This document shows positions 8,908 through 18,105 of a stretch of DNA of 64,000 nt, piece after piece. The DNA is taken from the NCBI RefSeq assembly GCF_016937515.1, contig NZ_JAFHKM010000002.1, positions 2,227,001 through 2,291,000 on the forward strand, given 5' to 3'. Position numbers and translations under genes: made by a program. Under the pieces are notes generated by a model that saw nothing but the letters and a program-made list of their open reading frames with translations, was not told the DNA's origin and ran no database searches. This stretch comes from Cohnella algarum (lineage in GTDB: Bacteria > Bacillota > Bacilli > Paenibacillales > Paenibacillaceae). Within the stretch, counting starts at the first letter, position 1. Each line of letters begins with the position of its first letter.

Positions 8908-9033
8908 ATCGATTTCCTCCGTATCCTTAGTTTGGCTTTCAAGACGGAGCGGCGTTTGCCCCTTCACATCGTAAGCGAGGGCGTTCCGCTCGGGTAGTGA
9001 CGCGCAGTCACGTTTTTTGTCATTTAAGTCATC

Positions 9034-9110
9034 GAGTGGAAGGAGATCGGCGCCGACTTGCAGATCAACGTAATCTCCCGCGGGGAATACACCGAGCGGA
9101 GCCAATCGGG
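9034..9110 (+). pseudogene. Remnant of a family-5 (peptide/nickel) solute-binding protein
   Basis: A short frame reads EWKEIGADLQINVISRGEYT, which resembles the conserved 'W-K-x-I-G-(I/V)-x-(V/A)-x-(I/L)...' segment of SBP_bac_5 proteins. No start, signal or flanking domain is present, and the frame decays after ~30 residues. Probably debris of a deleted peptide transporter gene. The identification rests on one motif only. Confidence 0.3.
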
Positions 9111-9289
9111 CGCAGGAAGAGGCGATCCTGCGTTCATTCCGCCGGCAGCGCGGCGTTGATCGAGTTTTATCCGACCGAGGAGAGGCGGCCCAAGCGGTTT
9201 GTTGTTGCCCCGATCGTACCGGCTTGGCCGATTTTTTTCGCTACGCACTGGATTAAACGCGAACATTCTGGCAAAATAGGAACAACGGA

Positions 9290-9318
9290 TTGACACTCAA
9301 CAAGTTCTATTATAGAAT
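9290..9318 (+). promoter_or_regulatory. SigmaA-type promoter of the tct operon
   Basis: TTGACA (9290-9295), a 17-nt spacer and TAGAAT (9313-9318). The transcript would begin near 9325, giving a leader of ~170 nt before the tctC-like start at 9494. Confidence 0.75.
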
Positions 9319-9340
9319 CGAATTCAATTCATACTATTCC

Positions 9341-9430
9341 GATGTAGTTTTCAAAAACCGTCCTGGCGAGAGTGAGCAAGCGTACATCTAGGGGGTCGAC
9401 AGAGGAACATCGCTCCGGGTAGGTTTTTTT
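9341..9430 (+). ncRNA. Candidate structured leader RNA ending in a U-tract
   Basis: The leader can fold with an outer helix AAAAACC (9353-9359) against GGTTTTT (9422-9428) and a second helix CCTGG/CCGGG inside it. An AGCG/CGCT helix follows further in. An alternative helix GATGTA (9341-9346)/TACATC (9383-9388) is mutually exclusive with part of this. The outer helix runs straight into seven T residues, so the folded form would act as an intrinsic terminator. I do not match it to any riboswitch class I know. The region 9106-9289 upstream holds no gene, only the SBP remnant and a bulged hairpin with a T-run (9187-9237). Confidence 0.4.
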
Positions 9431-9493
9431 GCGTTGCAGAGGGGAAGCCGGCATTTCAGCAATCATCACAACTAGGAGGCAACTAAGAAAGTT

Positions 9494-10555
9494 ATGAAAA
9501 CACAAAAAGCGCTATCGAAACTTGCAGTACTGATCGCGGCGATCGTCATGCTTGCAGCATGCTCGAGCAACGGGGGAAACTCGGGGACGAGCAGTCCGGA
9601 GCAAAGCGCGGGAACCGGCGGTGCGACCGCAACGGCGTCCGGATCCCCGGCGGCCGAAGAATTGAATTGGCCCACCGAAAACATTGAGATGATCGTTCCG
9701 TTCAACGCGGGCGGAGTTTCGGATATTTTGGCGCGCTCCTTCGCCGAAGCGGCTACGGGCATTATCGATAAACCGATCACGATCAAAAACGTCGGCGGCG
9801 GCTCGGGCACGGTCGGCAACTACGAGCTGGTCAAGGCGAAGCCGGACGGCTACACCTGGCTGTGGGCGGCGACCGGCCACATTTCCTCGGCGCTTCACAT
9901 AACGCCGGCCCAATATACGATGGACGATTTCACGATCGTCAACAAAGTCGGCGACATGGTCGTCACCGTTGTCGTTCCGAAGGATTCCCCGTTCCAAACG
10001 CTTGAAGATCTGGTCAATTACGCCAAGGAAAACCCGGGCAAGCTGACGGTCGGCAACCCCGGCGAAGCTACGGTCGTCGCGATGCTGGCGAACATGCTCG
10101 AGGATTCGACGGGCACCGAGATCCAGCACGTTCCGTTCCAGGGAAGCGGCACGCTCCTTCCGGCGGTCATGGGCAACCACGTCATGGCGGCGTTCATGAA
10201 CGTTCCCGAAGTGCGCGGCCAAGTGGAATCCGGCGATCTTCGCGCGCTGGCCGTCCTGAGCGAAAACCGGGTCGACCTGATGCCGGACGTTCCGACGGCC
10301 GCCGAACAAGGCGTCGAAGGCGTCGCCGGCGGAGCCGCCCACTTTATCATTATTCCGAACAACGTGCCGGAAGAGGTCGTTGCAAGAATCGACGAGCTGA
10401 CCAAGGAAGTATACGAGTCGGACAAGTTCAAGGAATTGATGGAGCAGGCGGGCTATCAGCTGGGCTACAAAAACAGCGCCGATGCGCGTGCGGAAGTCGA
10501 AGAATGGTATGAAAAGACCGGCGAAATTTATCGAAAGCTTGGACAGATCCAATGA
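9494..10555 (+). CDS. Tripartite tricarboxylate transporter binding lipoprotein (TctC/Bug family)
   Basis: A 353-residue lipoprotein with signal MKTQKALSKLAVLIAAIVMLAAC, lipobox LAAC and a Ser/Gly/Thr linker. The mature TctC/Bug domain shows the signatures MIVPFNAGGVSD (residues ~70-81), KNVGGGSGTVGNYELVKAKPDGYT and the C-terminal PDVPTAAEQGVEG. Bug proteins bind carboxylate groups of small organic acids, with the substrate held between two lobes. Directly followed by tctB and tctA (4-bp overlap with tctB), forming a secondary transporter of the TTT family. AGGAGG lies 15 nt before ATG 9494, a long but usable spacing. The ligand is unknown; the downstream enzymes suggest an amino- or acyl-dicarboxylate. 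Confidence 0.92.
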   Translation: MKTQKALSKLAVLIAAIVMLAACSSNGGNSGTSSPEQSAGTGGATATASGSPAAEELNWPTENIEMIVPFNAGGVSDILARSFAEAATGIIDKPITIKNVGGGSGTVGNYELVKAKPDGYTWLWAATGHISSALHITPAQYTMDDFTIVNKVGDMVVTVVVPKDSPFQTLEDLVNYAKENPGKLTVGNPGEATVVAMLANMLEDSTGTEIQHVPFQGSGTLLPAVMGNHVMAAFMNVPEVRGQVESGDLRALAVLSENRVDLMPDVPTAAEQGVEGVAGGAAHFIIIPNNVPEEVVARIDELTKEVYESDKFKELMEQAGYQLGYKNSADARAEVEEWYEKTGEIYRKLGQIQ

Positions 10556-11034
10556 TGAGCAAAACGGTCTACAGGGCGCGGGTCATTACCGCGCTCCTGT
10601 TCTTGCTGTTGGGGCTGGTTACCCTTTGGCAATCGCAGGACCTGAAATTCGGTTCGCTCAAAAGCATCGGCCCGGGATTTTTCCCGGTCGTTTTCGGCGG
10701 GTTGACGGCTGGGCTGAGCGTCCTCATGCTGGCAGGTCTGCTTAAGGCCCGCAAGCAAGGGGACGCCTCTCCGGAAAAAACGAACGAAGAAGCGGACGAG
10801 CCCGTCCGTCTTCGGGGAGCCCTGTCGTTCATCGGCATTTTCGTTCTTTTTCTCGTCGTTTCGCATTTTGTCGGGTTCGTAGCGGCGACCTTCGCATCCT
10901 TGGGGGTTGCAGCCTACTTATTGGGGCTCAAAGGCTGGCGGCTTGCGGCGTTGACGGTCGCGACGACGGCCGCCGTCTGGCTCATTTTCGATTTGTGGTT
11001 GGGGATTGCCTTGCCGCCCGGCATCTGGCTGTAA
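10552..11034 (+). CDS. tctB: Tripartite tricarboxylate transporter small membrane subunit TctB
   Basis: 160 residues with four predicted helices. The N-terminal helix is followed by a short loop with SIGPGFFPVVFGG, the conserved GPGFFP motif of TctB. The middle cytoplasmic segment (residues ~70-85) is highly charged. It overlaps the tctC-like gene by 4 bp (ATGA), indicating translational coupling. With TctA it forms the membrane part of the transporter, driven by an ion gradient. Poorly conserved family, but the motif, size and neighbours make the call secure. Confidence 0.88.
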   Translation: MMSKTVYRARVITALLFLLLGLVTLWQSQDLKFGSLKSIGPGFFPVVFGGLTAGLSVLMLAGLLKARKQGDASPEKTNEEADEPVRLRGALSFIGIFVLFLVVSHFVGFVAATFASLGVAAYLLGLKGWRLAALTVATTAAVWLIFDLWLGIALPPGIWL

Positions 11035-11067
11035 AACTGGAATTGAAGATGTTGGGGGAGTGCATCC

Positions 11068-12573
11068 GTGACCGGAATGGAAGATATCTTGGCGGGCATA
11101 TCGTCCGCGTTCTCGTTAACCAACTTGTTGATCTGCCTGGTCGGCGTCGCTCTCGGCACGCTGGTCGGCGTACTGCCCGGACTGGGGCCCGTCGGGGCGA
11201 TTTCGCTTCTGCTGCCGCTCACCTTCTCCATGGAGCCGACTGCCGCCCTGATTCTAGTCGCCGGCATCTATTTCGGCGGCATGTACGGAGGTTCGACGAC
11301 GTCGATCCTCGTCAACGTGCCCGGGGAAGCGGCATCGGTCGTGACGACGCTGGACGGGTATAAAATGACGCAAAAAGGACGAGCGGGCGCGGCGCTTTCC
11401 ATCGCGGCGATCGGTTCGTTCGTGGCGGGAACGATCGGCATGATTTTGCTGTCGCTGCTGGCGCCGCCGCTTGCCCGGATGGCGTTGCAGTTCGGCCCGC
11501 CCGAGTATTTCGCGATCGTTCTCGTCGGCCTGCTGGTGCTGTCGAGACTGACGGACACTTCGCTCGTCAGAAGCTATCTTTTGATCGCGTTCGGGGTCGT
11601 GCTTTCCCTGATCGGGATCGACCAGATGAGCGGTTCGCTGCGGCTGGTGTTCGATTCGCCGTATCTGATCGACGGGCTCGATTTCGTTCCGATCATTATG
11701 GGGCTTTACGGCATGTCGGAAGTGCTGGGATCGATGGAGCAGGCGTACGTGAAGCCGGTCAAAGCCGATCTTTCGCTCCGGAAGCTGCTGCCCACCAAGA
11801 CGGAAATGCGCCGCAGCTCGGGGCCGATCGTCCGCGGCGGCTTGCTCGGCTTTTTGATGGGGCTCATCCCCGGGCCCGCCAACATTCTCAGCACCTATGC
11901 GTCGTACGGGATGGAGAAGAAGCTTTCGAAGCACCCGGAGGAGTTCGGAAATGGAGCGATCGAAGGCGTCGCGGGGCCGGAATCCGCCAACAACGGGGCA
12001 AGCACCGGCGCGCTGGTGCCGCTGCTGTCGCTAGGCGTTCCGTTCTCGCCGCTGCCGGCGATTTTGCTCAGCGCGTTCATGATTCAAGGTATTACGCCGG
12101 GACCGCTCATGATGCAGGAGCATTCGACGCTATTTTGGGCGCTCATCGCGAGCATGTACATCGGAAACGTAATGCTGCTGATTCTGAATCTGCCGATGGT
12201 CGGGTTGTTTGCGAAAGTATCCAACCTTCCTCCGAAAGTATTGATGCCGATCGTCATGATTTTCTGCATTATCGGCGCTTACTCCGTAAGAAGCAGCATG
12301 TTCGACGTTATCGTGCTGATGATTTTCGGCATTCTCGGCTATTTGCTGCGGAAAGCGAAGATGGAGCCTTCGCCGCTCGTGCTTGGCGTTCTCCTCGGCC
12401 CGACGCTGGAAAATTCGCTCAGCCAATCGGCGCTGATCTTCCAAGGGGATTTGTGGCAACTGTTTGCCCGTCCGATTTCCGGGACCCTGTTGGTCATCGG
12501 GCTGATCGTGACGATCTGGCCGGTCGTCGGTCGTCTGTTCAAAGCTGTTCGGTCCCGGCGAATCAAAGCTTGA
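11068..12573 (+). CDS. tctA: Tripartite tricarboxylate transporter large membrane subunit TctA
   Basis: 501 residues, about 10-12 transmembrane helices. The family signature [20 protein letters not shown] lies near the N-terminus (about residues 35-54), and [22 protein letters not shown] follows. The second half repeats the motif as [17 protein letters not shown], reflecting the internal duplication known for TctA. GTG start 11068 has GGGGGAG upstream. The third gene of the tct operon; the product carries the transport path. Its end is 25 nt before the flavoprotein gene, so the transporter and catabolic genes are probably co-transcribed. Confidence 0.93.
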   Translation: MTGMEDILAGISSAFSLTNLLICLVGVALGTLVGVLPGLGPVGAISLLLPLTFSMEPTAALILVAGIYFGGMYGGSTTSILVNVPGEAASVVTTLDGYKMTQKGRAGAALSIAAIGSFVAGTIGMILLSLLAPPLARMALQFGPPEYFAIVLVGLLVLSRLTDTSLVRSYLLIAFGVVLSLIGIDQMSGSLRLVFDSPYLIDGLDFVPIIMGLYGMSEVLGSMEQAYVKPVKADLSLRKLLPTKTEMRRSSGPIVRGGLLGFLMGLIPGPANILSTYASYGMEKKLSKHPEEFGNGAIEGVAGPESANNGASTGALVPLLSLGVPFSPLPAILLSAFMIQGITPGPLMMQEHSTLFWALIASMYIGNVMLLILNLPMVGLFAKVSNLPPKVLMPIVMIFCIIGAYSVRSSMFDVIVLMIFGILGYLLRKAKMEPSPLVLGVLLGPTLENSLSQSALIFQGDLWQLFARPISGTLLVIGLIVTIWPVVGRLFKAVRSRRIKA

Positions 12574-12598
12574 TCATACGAAAAGGGATGAGGCATCT

Positions 12599-14308
12599 AT
12601 GGAGATCACTCGCGAACGTTACGATGTCGTGATCATCGGAAGCGGCGGCGCCGGGCTCCGCGCAGCGCTCGCTGCGGCGGAGCAAGGGGCTCGCCCTGTC
12701 ATATTGACGAAAGGCGAGCCGCAGCGGTCGGGAGGTACTCTCTCGGCCCATTATTCATTTTGCGCGGTTTTGCCGACTGCGAAGCCGGGCGACAGTCCGG
12801 AGCTGTTCGCGGAGGATATCATCCGTTCGGGCGAAGGCATTTCGGATCCGCGGCTGGTCAAGGTGTTGGCGGAGCGGGCGGGCGAGGCGGTCGCTTTCGC
12901 CCAGCGGCTGGGCGTAATCTTCGATCCGGCGGAACCCGGCAGCAGCGAGCCTCACCTGGGCTGGCTGGCAGGCCATACGCACGCCCGGGCGGTACATGTC
13001 GGAAACGCCGTCGGGCGCGAGGTGGTCCGGGTGCTGCTGAAGGCGGTCAGAAAAGCCGGCATCCCCATCCATTCGTTTACCTATGCGACGGATTTGATCG
13101 TGGACGGCGGCCATCTCCGGGGCGTGGCCGCGTATCATTTGCCCAGCGGAGAGCTTCGGATGTACGAAGCTCCGGCAGCCATCGTGGCGACCGGCGGCGG
13201 CAGCCAAATTTACGAACTGAATACGAATCCGCTCGAGGCGACCGGAGACGGGTACGGACTCGCGCTTCGCGCCGGCATCGAATTGGCGGACATGGAATTC
13301 GTTCAGCATTACCCGACTGTCATGGTGTCCCCGCCCGGCGCAAGAGGCCTCATGTTCAATTCCGGCATTTTGATTCCCAAAGGCGCCCGGCTGCTGAATC
13401 GCGACGGCGAGGATTTCTGGGATCGGCACGGGGCGGGCCCTCTGAAGGAAGCGACGCGCGACGTGATGTCCCGCGTCATGTCCCAGGAGATTGCCGCGGG
13501 AAAAGCGACGGATGCGGGCGGCTTGTACATCAGCACCCGGGGGATGGATCCGGACGAGTTTCCGCAGATGCAGCAGAAGCTGCTGGAGGATTTGGGGGTG
13601 GCCCCGGACGCCGTGGACCGGGAAGTCGCGCCCGGAGCGCACTATTTCATGGGCGGCTTGCGGATGGAGCCGGACGCGGCGACCAGCCTGCCCGGCGTAT
13701 TCGCAGCAGGGGAATGTTCGGGCGGGATTCACGGCGCAAACCGGCTGGCCGGAAACGCGTTGTCGGAAAATCAGGTGTTCGGCGCCATCGCCGGCCGGAA
13801 CGCGGCCGCGTTCGCGCTGCGGCATCCGCTTCCGGCCGCGGCGCCCGGGAATTTTCCGGCGCTTGCGGAGGCGCTGGAGCCCGTCCGGCGGATATTAAGC
13901 CGCCGGGGCGCCGGGGCGGGCGCGGCGGAGAAGCCGCAGGAGGGATGGGCCGAGGTCCAGTCGCTCATGCAGCGCTTCGTCGGCGCGACCCGGACCGCCG
14001 AAGGCCTGGAGACGGCGAACCGGCGCTTGGCCGCGCTGCGGGAAGAGCTGCCGGAGCGCCTGGGCTTGCGGGATTCGTCGTTGGTTTACAATAGAGATGC
14101 CGGCAAAGCGCTGGATTTGCGGAATATGGTCGAGACCGGCTGGAGCGTGGCAGCTGCCGCCCTGGAACGACGGGAAAGCCGCGGGGCGCATGTGCGCCTT
14201 GATGCTCCGGATCCGGACGAAGAATGGACGTGCAGTCTCGCGCTCCGTTTGGACGGCAGGACGGCTCGATTTCGCAAGCTTTGGCATAAAGAGGTGAAGC
14301 GCCCATGA
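12599..14308 (+). CDS. Fumarate reductase/succinate dehydrogenase-like flavoprotein
   Basis: 569 residues. The N-terminal dinucleotide fold (VVIIGSGGAGLRAALAAAEQG, about residues 10-30) binds FAD. The capping domain and the C-terminal FAD segment (GVFAAGECSGGIHGANRLAGNALSE, about residues 364-388) match the SdhA/FrdA/aspartate oxidase superfamily. The C-terminal helical domain is present. No heme-anchoring partner is encoded nearby. Instead a 2Fe-2S protein overlaps its 3' end by 4 bp (ATGA), so the two likely form a soluble two-subunit oxidoreductase. The substrate is unknown; fumarate, an enoate or an imine-forming amino acid are all possible for this superfamily. Start ATG 12599. Confidence 0.85.
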   Translation: MEITRERYDVVIIGSGGAGLRAALAAAEQGARPVILTKGEPQRSGGTLSAHYSFCAVLPTAKPGDSPELFAEDIIRSGEGISDPRLVKVLAERAGEAVAFAQRLGVIFDPAEPGSSEPHLGWLAGHTHARAVHVGNAVGREVVRVLLKAVRKAGIPIHSFTYATDLIVDGGHLRGVAAYHLPSGELRMYEAPAAIVATGGGSQIYELNTNPLEATGDGYGLALRAGIELADMEFVQHYPTVMVSPPGARGLMFNSGILIPKGARLLNRDGEDFWDRHGAGPLKEATRDVMSRVMSQEIAAGKATDAGGLYISTRGMDPDEFPQMQQKLLEDLGVAPDAVDREVAPGAHYFMGGLRMEPDAATSLPGVFAAGECSGGIHGANRLAGNALSENQVFGAIAGRNAAAFALRHPLPAAAPGNFPALAEALEPVRRILSRRGAGAGAAEKPQEGWAEVQSLMQRFVGATRTAEGLETANRRLAALREELPERLGLRDSSLVYNRDAGKALDLRNMVETGWSVAAAALERRESRGAHVRLDAPDPDEEWTCSLALRLDGRTARFRKLWHKEVKRP

Positions 14309-14625
14309 CCAGGGGAACGATCGTGAATTGCGAGGTTGCGCGCAAGGCTTCCGCCGAGGGAGAGACGACTTTCGCGGCCTATGAAGTTCCTTATCGGGAA
14401 GGAATGACCGTTCTGGATCTGATGCGCCATATCGCGGACGAGTTGGACGGAACGTTCGCTTTCTACGACCATTCCTGCAAACGGGGATTTTGCGGGAGCT
14501 GTCTGGTTAAAGTCAACGGCAAAAACAGCCTTTCCTGCAGGGTGCTCGTTCCGGACGGTCCGCTGCGGCTAGAACCCGCGCTCAAAACCGCAAAAGACTT
14601 TTGGCCGGCCGATTCGCAACTATGA
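14305..14625 (+). CDS. 2Fe-2S ferredoxin subunit (SdhB/FrdB N-terminal domain-like)
   Basis: 106 residues, equal to the N-terminal plant-type ferredoxin domain of SdhB/FrdB. Cluster cysteines are seen in CKRGFCGSCLVKVNGKNSLSC (C-x4-C-x2-C-x11-C). The second domain of SdhB, with 3Fe-4S and 4Fe-4S clusters, is absent, so this is a stand-alone electron-transfer partner. It overlaps the flavoprotein gene by 4 bp and should be made in equal amounts. It probably passes electrons between the flavin and an external carrier. The shortened form is natural rather than truncated, since the frame ends cleanly. Confidence 0.85.
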   Translation: MTRGTIVNCEVARKASAEGETTFAAYEVPYREGMTVLDLMRHIADELDGTFAFYDHSCKRGFCGSCLVKVNGKNSLSCRVLVPDGPLRLEPALKTAKDFWPADSQL

Positions 14626-14646
14626 AAACCAAAGGAGCAATGCACA

Positions 14647-15813
14647 ATGACGACGATATCCGCTTTTTTCCGGGAGCAAGCCGCATCGCTCGGGTCTCGG
14701 CTTATCGAGATGCGCAGGGAACTGCATATGCATCCCGAGCTTTCGAACGAGGAGCATGATACGACGGCGCGGATCCGTTCATGGTTGACGGAAGCGGGCA
14801 TTCGCATGCTGGATTTGAAGCTGCCGACCGGCGTGCTGGCCGAGATAAAGGGAACTCATCCCGGACCGACGATCATGCTTCGCGCCGACATCGACGCCCT
14901 GCCGGTTAACGAGGAGACGGGCTTGCCGTTCGCTTCGACCGTCCCCGGGAAAATGCATGCGTGCGGCCATGATTTCCATACGGCATCGATGATCGGAGCG
15001 GCGAAGCTGCTGCAGGAGCATGCCGGCGAGCTTCATGGGACGGTACGCATCCTGTTCCAGCCGGCGGAGGAACTGGCTGTCGGCGCCCGCGCGGTCATCG
15101 AGGCGGGAGCGCTCGAAGGCGTTGCCGCGGTGTTCGGCATGCACAACAAGCCGGAGCTTCCCGTCGGGACGGTCGGCATCCGGACGGGGCCCTTGATGGC
15201 GTCGGTCGATCGCTTCGAAATCGAGGTGTTCGGCAAAGGAGGGCATGCCGGGATGCCCGACACGACGATCGATCCGGTCGTCGTCAGCAGCGCGATCGTG
15301 GGCGCGCTGCAGACGCTGGTAAGCCGGAACGCCAGCCCGCAGCATGCGGCGGTCGTCAGCGTGTGCAAGCTGCAAGCCGGATCGACCTGGAACGTGATCC
15401 CGGATACGGGCGTTCTGGAAGGAACGGTGAGAACGTTCCAGCGGGAAGCGAGAGAAAAAATTCCCGGGCAAATGAAACGGGTCGTCGAAAGCGTCGCCGC
15501 CGGATACGGGGCCGAGGCTCGCTTGAAGTGGACTTCGATGCTGCCCGCGGTGAACAACGACGCGAGAATGGCGGAAATCATGCATTCGGCCGCCGCTGCC
15601 CAAGGGCTGCAAATCGTCGAAGCCGCCCCTTCCATGGGCGGAGAGGATTTCGCCCTGTATCAGGAGCGTCTGCCGGGCTGCTTCATCTGGATGGGAACCG
15701 GCGGGACGGAGCAGTGGCATCATCCGAAGTTCACGCTGAACGAAGACGCGCTTTCGATCAGCGCTGCCTTGTTCGCCGAAGCGGCCGTACAGGCGCTTAA
15801 ATCGGTCGGATGA
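14647..15813 (+). CDS. M20 family amidohydrolase (hippurate hydrolase/N-acyl amino acid amidohydrolase type)
   Basis: 388 residues. The metal-site motif MHACGHDFHTASM (Cys106, His108) and the FQPAEELAVGAR motif with its catalytic Glu pair mark the HipO/AMA1 branch of peptidase family M20D. Such enzymes cleave an N-acyl group from an amino acid or aromatic amide. It starts 21 nt after the ferredoxin gene and overlaps the MmgE/PrpD gene by 4 bp. In this operon it could deacylate a substrate imported by TctCBA. Length and domain order are normal: catalytic domain with an inserted dimerisation domain at about residues 185-300. Confidence 0.87.
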   Translation: MTTISAFFREQAASLGSRLIEMRRELHMHPELSNEEHDTTARIRSWLTEAGIRMLDLKLPTGVLAEIKGTHPGPTIMLRADIDALPVNEETGLPFASTVPGKMHACGHDFHTASMIGAAKLLQEHAGELHGTVRILFQPAEELAVGARAVIEAGALEGVAAVFGMHNKPELPVGTVGIRTGPLMASVDRFEIEVFGKGGHAGMPDTTIDPVVVSSAIVGALQTLVSRNASPQHAAVVSVCKLQAGSTWNVIPDTGVLEGTVRTFQREAREKIPGQMKRVVESVAAGYGAEARLKWTSMLPAVNNDARMAEIMHSAAAAQGLQIVEAAPSMGGEDFALYQERLPGCFIWMGTGGTEQWHHPKFTLNEDALSISAALFAEAAVQALKSVG

Positions 15814-17177
15814 GCGCGGATTCCCTCACGCGCCGTCTCGCGGAACGGATCGTCCGTTCCGATCCGTTGCGCGACGAACGGGCGGCGGAAGCCGCCCGCG
15901 CCGCCGTACTGGACTGGCTGGCGTCGGCGCTGGCCGCCCGAGACGACGCGGGCGCGGACAAGATCGCGTCGGCGCTTGGAGTCGGCGCGGATCGGAAGGT
16001 CGCCGGCGCCGCATCCGTGCTCGGCAGGAGGTATCGCCTTGCCGCGCCCGATGCTGCGCTCGTGAACGGCTACCTCAGCCACGCGCTCGATTACGACGAC
16101 GTTCATGAGAGCGTGCGGGGCCACCCGAGCGCCGTCCTCATGCCCGCGCTGCTGGCGGAAGCGGAAGAGCGCCGCGCGACCGGCGCCGCGTTTCTGTCGG
16201 CGTACATCGTCGGGGTAGAGACGATGTGCCGGCTCGGCATGGCGCTCGGTTCCCGGCATTACGAGGCCGGCTGGCACAGCACGGCCACGCTTGGAGCGCT
16301 TGGAGCGGCTGCCGCCTGCGCGCGCCTTGCCGGGCTGGACGTCGAGTCGACGAGCCGCGCGCTCGGTTTGGCCGGCACGCAGGCCGGCGGCCTCCGGGTT
16401 CATTTCGGCAGCGACGTCAAGCCGCTTCATGCAGGCTTCGCCGCCCGTTCCGGCATGCTGGCCGCGCGACTGGCCGCCGCGGGAGTCGCGGGAGCGGCGG
16501 AACCGCTGGACGGCCCGCTCGGTTTTCTTTCGGTTTTCAGCGGGGGAACGGCAACTCCCGGCAGGGCCGTCCGGGACTGGGGACAGCCGTGGCAAATCGT
16601 CGAACCGGGCATGTGGTTCAAGCTGTATCCCTGCTGCTCCGCGGCGCACCATGCCGCGGATGCGGCGCTGGCCATCCGGGCGGCCCGCAGGCCGGCGCCG
16701 GCGGACATCGAGAGCGTGACCGTCAGCTTTCCGCCCGGCGGAGACGCCGCTCTCGTCATCCGGGAGCCGAAGACGGGAGTGGAGGGGCGGTTCAGCGTCG
16801 AATACGTCGTCGCGGCCGCGCTGACGGACGGGGACCTTGGCGTCGAGACGTTTTCGGACAAGCCGATTCGCCCCGATCTTGCGGAGCTGGCGGCCAAGGT
16901 GGAGCGCCGTTGCGACCGCGAGCTCGTCCCCGCGCCGAACGCGATGCCGAAAGGGCGATTCACGGTCGTGAGCGTTGCGCTAACCGACGGAACGACATGG
17001 ACGGAGCGGGTCGATTGCCCGCGCGGAGCGCCGGGACGCCCGCTTTCGGCGGCGGAGCGAACGGCCAAATACGAGGACGCCGTGCGCGGCCTTCCCGACG
17101 CTTGGAGAGAATTGCCGGGCCGGGTGGCCCGGTTCGAGCAGCTTGCAGATTTATCTGCGTTGATTCCCGACATCTAG
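15810..17177 (+). CDS. MmgE/PrpD family protein
   Basis: 455 residues. MmgE/PrpD hallmarks include NGYLSHALDYDDVHESVRGHPSAVLMPALLA (about residues 84-114) and the later WFKLYPCCSAAHHAADA. Characterised relatives are 2-methylcitrate dehydratase, cis-aconitate decarboxylase and iminodisuccinate epimerase. The ATGA overlap with the M20 gene shows coupling. The role here is unknown, but an epimerase or dehydratase acting on a di- or tricarboxylate would agree with the TTT transporter. A long repeat-rich gap follows, so this is probably the last gene of the first transcript. Confidence 0.8.
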   Translation: MSADSLTRRLAERIVRSDPLRDERAAEAARAAVLDWLASALAARDDAGADKIASALGVGADRKVAGAASVLGRRYRLAAPDAALVNGYLSHALDYDDVHESVRGHPSAVLMPALLAEAEERRATGAAFLSAYIVGVETMCRLGMALGSRHYEAGWHSTATLGALGAAAACARLAGLDVESTSRALGLAGTQAGGLRVHFGSDVKPLHAGFAARSGMLAARLAAAGVAGAAEPLDGPLGFLSVFSGGTATPGRAVRDWGQPWQIVEPGMWFKLYPCCSAAHHAADAALAIRAARRPAPADIESVTVSFPPGGDAALVIREPKTGVEGRFSVEYVVAAALTDGDLGVETFSDKPIRPDLAELAAKVERRCDRELVPAPNAMPKGRFTVVSVALTDGTTWTERVDCPRGAPGRPLSAAERTAKYEDAVRGLPDAWRELPGRVARFEQLADLSALIPDI

Positions 17178-17491
17178 CCGTTCGTTCGAGCGCATCCGAT
17201 TGCCGAAGCCGGCCTGACGGGAATGCGTCGCCCAGAACGTGGTTCGAGAGTCGACCGTCATATGCGATGCGATGAACCCGGCGCGCTCCGGGAGCTGAGC
17301 GCGGTTCGGAAAAGGCGGGGGGTCGCTCGAACGCCGACCTGGGCATATGGACGGGAACGGGGAATTTGATTGAAAGTCGTACAATGAGAATCGCGAAGCG
17401 GCAGATAATGGGTTTCTGTTCGCGATTCAGAAAGAATAAGCTTCATGTCGCTGGAAACCTTGTTGCAACGACCCGGGCGGTTGAGCCTATG

Positions 17492-17923
17492 TTGGATTTT
17501 ATCCAATCGACGGAGTGAGAAACGAGGAAACCTCGGTCTACAGTGGATTTTATCTAACGAGGACAGGGAATTCCGGACGCAATCTTCGAAAAAGCCTTGC
17601 CTGATTGGACAAAATCCAACGGAGCTGGCGAATTTTCGCGAAAAGGCCGCTTTCGATTGGACAAAATCCAACGAAGCCGAGCCCGCCAAATGAAATTGAA
17701 CCGGCAGAGAGCGGCAAAGCCGTCCTTCTTCGAAAATCGTACAAAATCGCGCTTGAAACCGGCAGAAGCGAGGGTTTTGTATGAAAATTCATACAAAGAC
17801 ATGCGCGAAAGCGGCAGATGCGAGACTTTTGTACGAAAAATCATACAATATCGCGCGCATAGCCGTCAGACGTGGCGACGGCGGAGCGACGGAATCGATA
17901 AATTTGTACGAGAAATCGCACAG
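17492..17923. repeat. Degenerate 52-bp-period array of imperfect palindromes (array 1)
   Basis: The 928-bp gap 17178-18105 contains no credible gene. It holds two related repeat types. TTGGAT/TTGGAC...ATCCAA palindromes start near 17492, 17543, 17603 and 17655. Palindromes of the type TTGTATGAA-AA-TTCATACAA start near 17725, 17777, 17829 and 17904. Within each type, neighbouring copies are 51-52 bp apart (17603/17655; 17725/17777/17829), apart from the last, degenerate one. Between palindromes a GCGGCAGANGCGAG-like segment also recurs. Nothing suggests protein coding. An isolated relative occurs at 6398. Confidence 0.75.
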
Positions 17924-18105
17924 AATTCATGATTTTGCCGATTACGACGAATTCGATATGGTGGGTCACGGACAAGCGGCGAAAGAAGCCGGTTGCCTCG
18001 GGCAGGACGCGATATCTTCGAAGTGCCGCTGGGAATAGGTACACCGTGAAACGTTGGAATATTTGCGATATGACTTCGAGATCGATCAACTAGGAGGAAA
18101 CCAAC

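Noticed and set aside
17178-18105. Small proteins encoded in the repeat-rich gap
   Set aside because: All short frames translate the palindromic repeats, lack ribosome binding sites and change frame between units.
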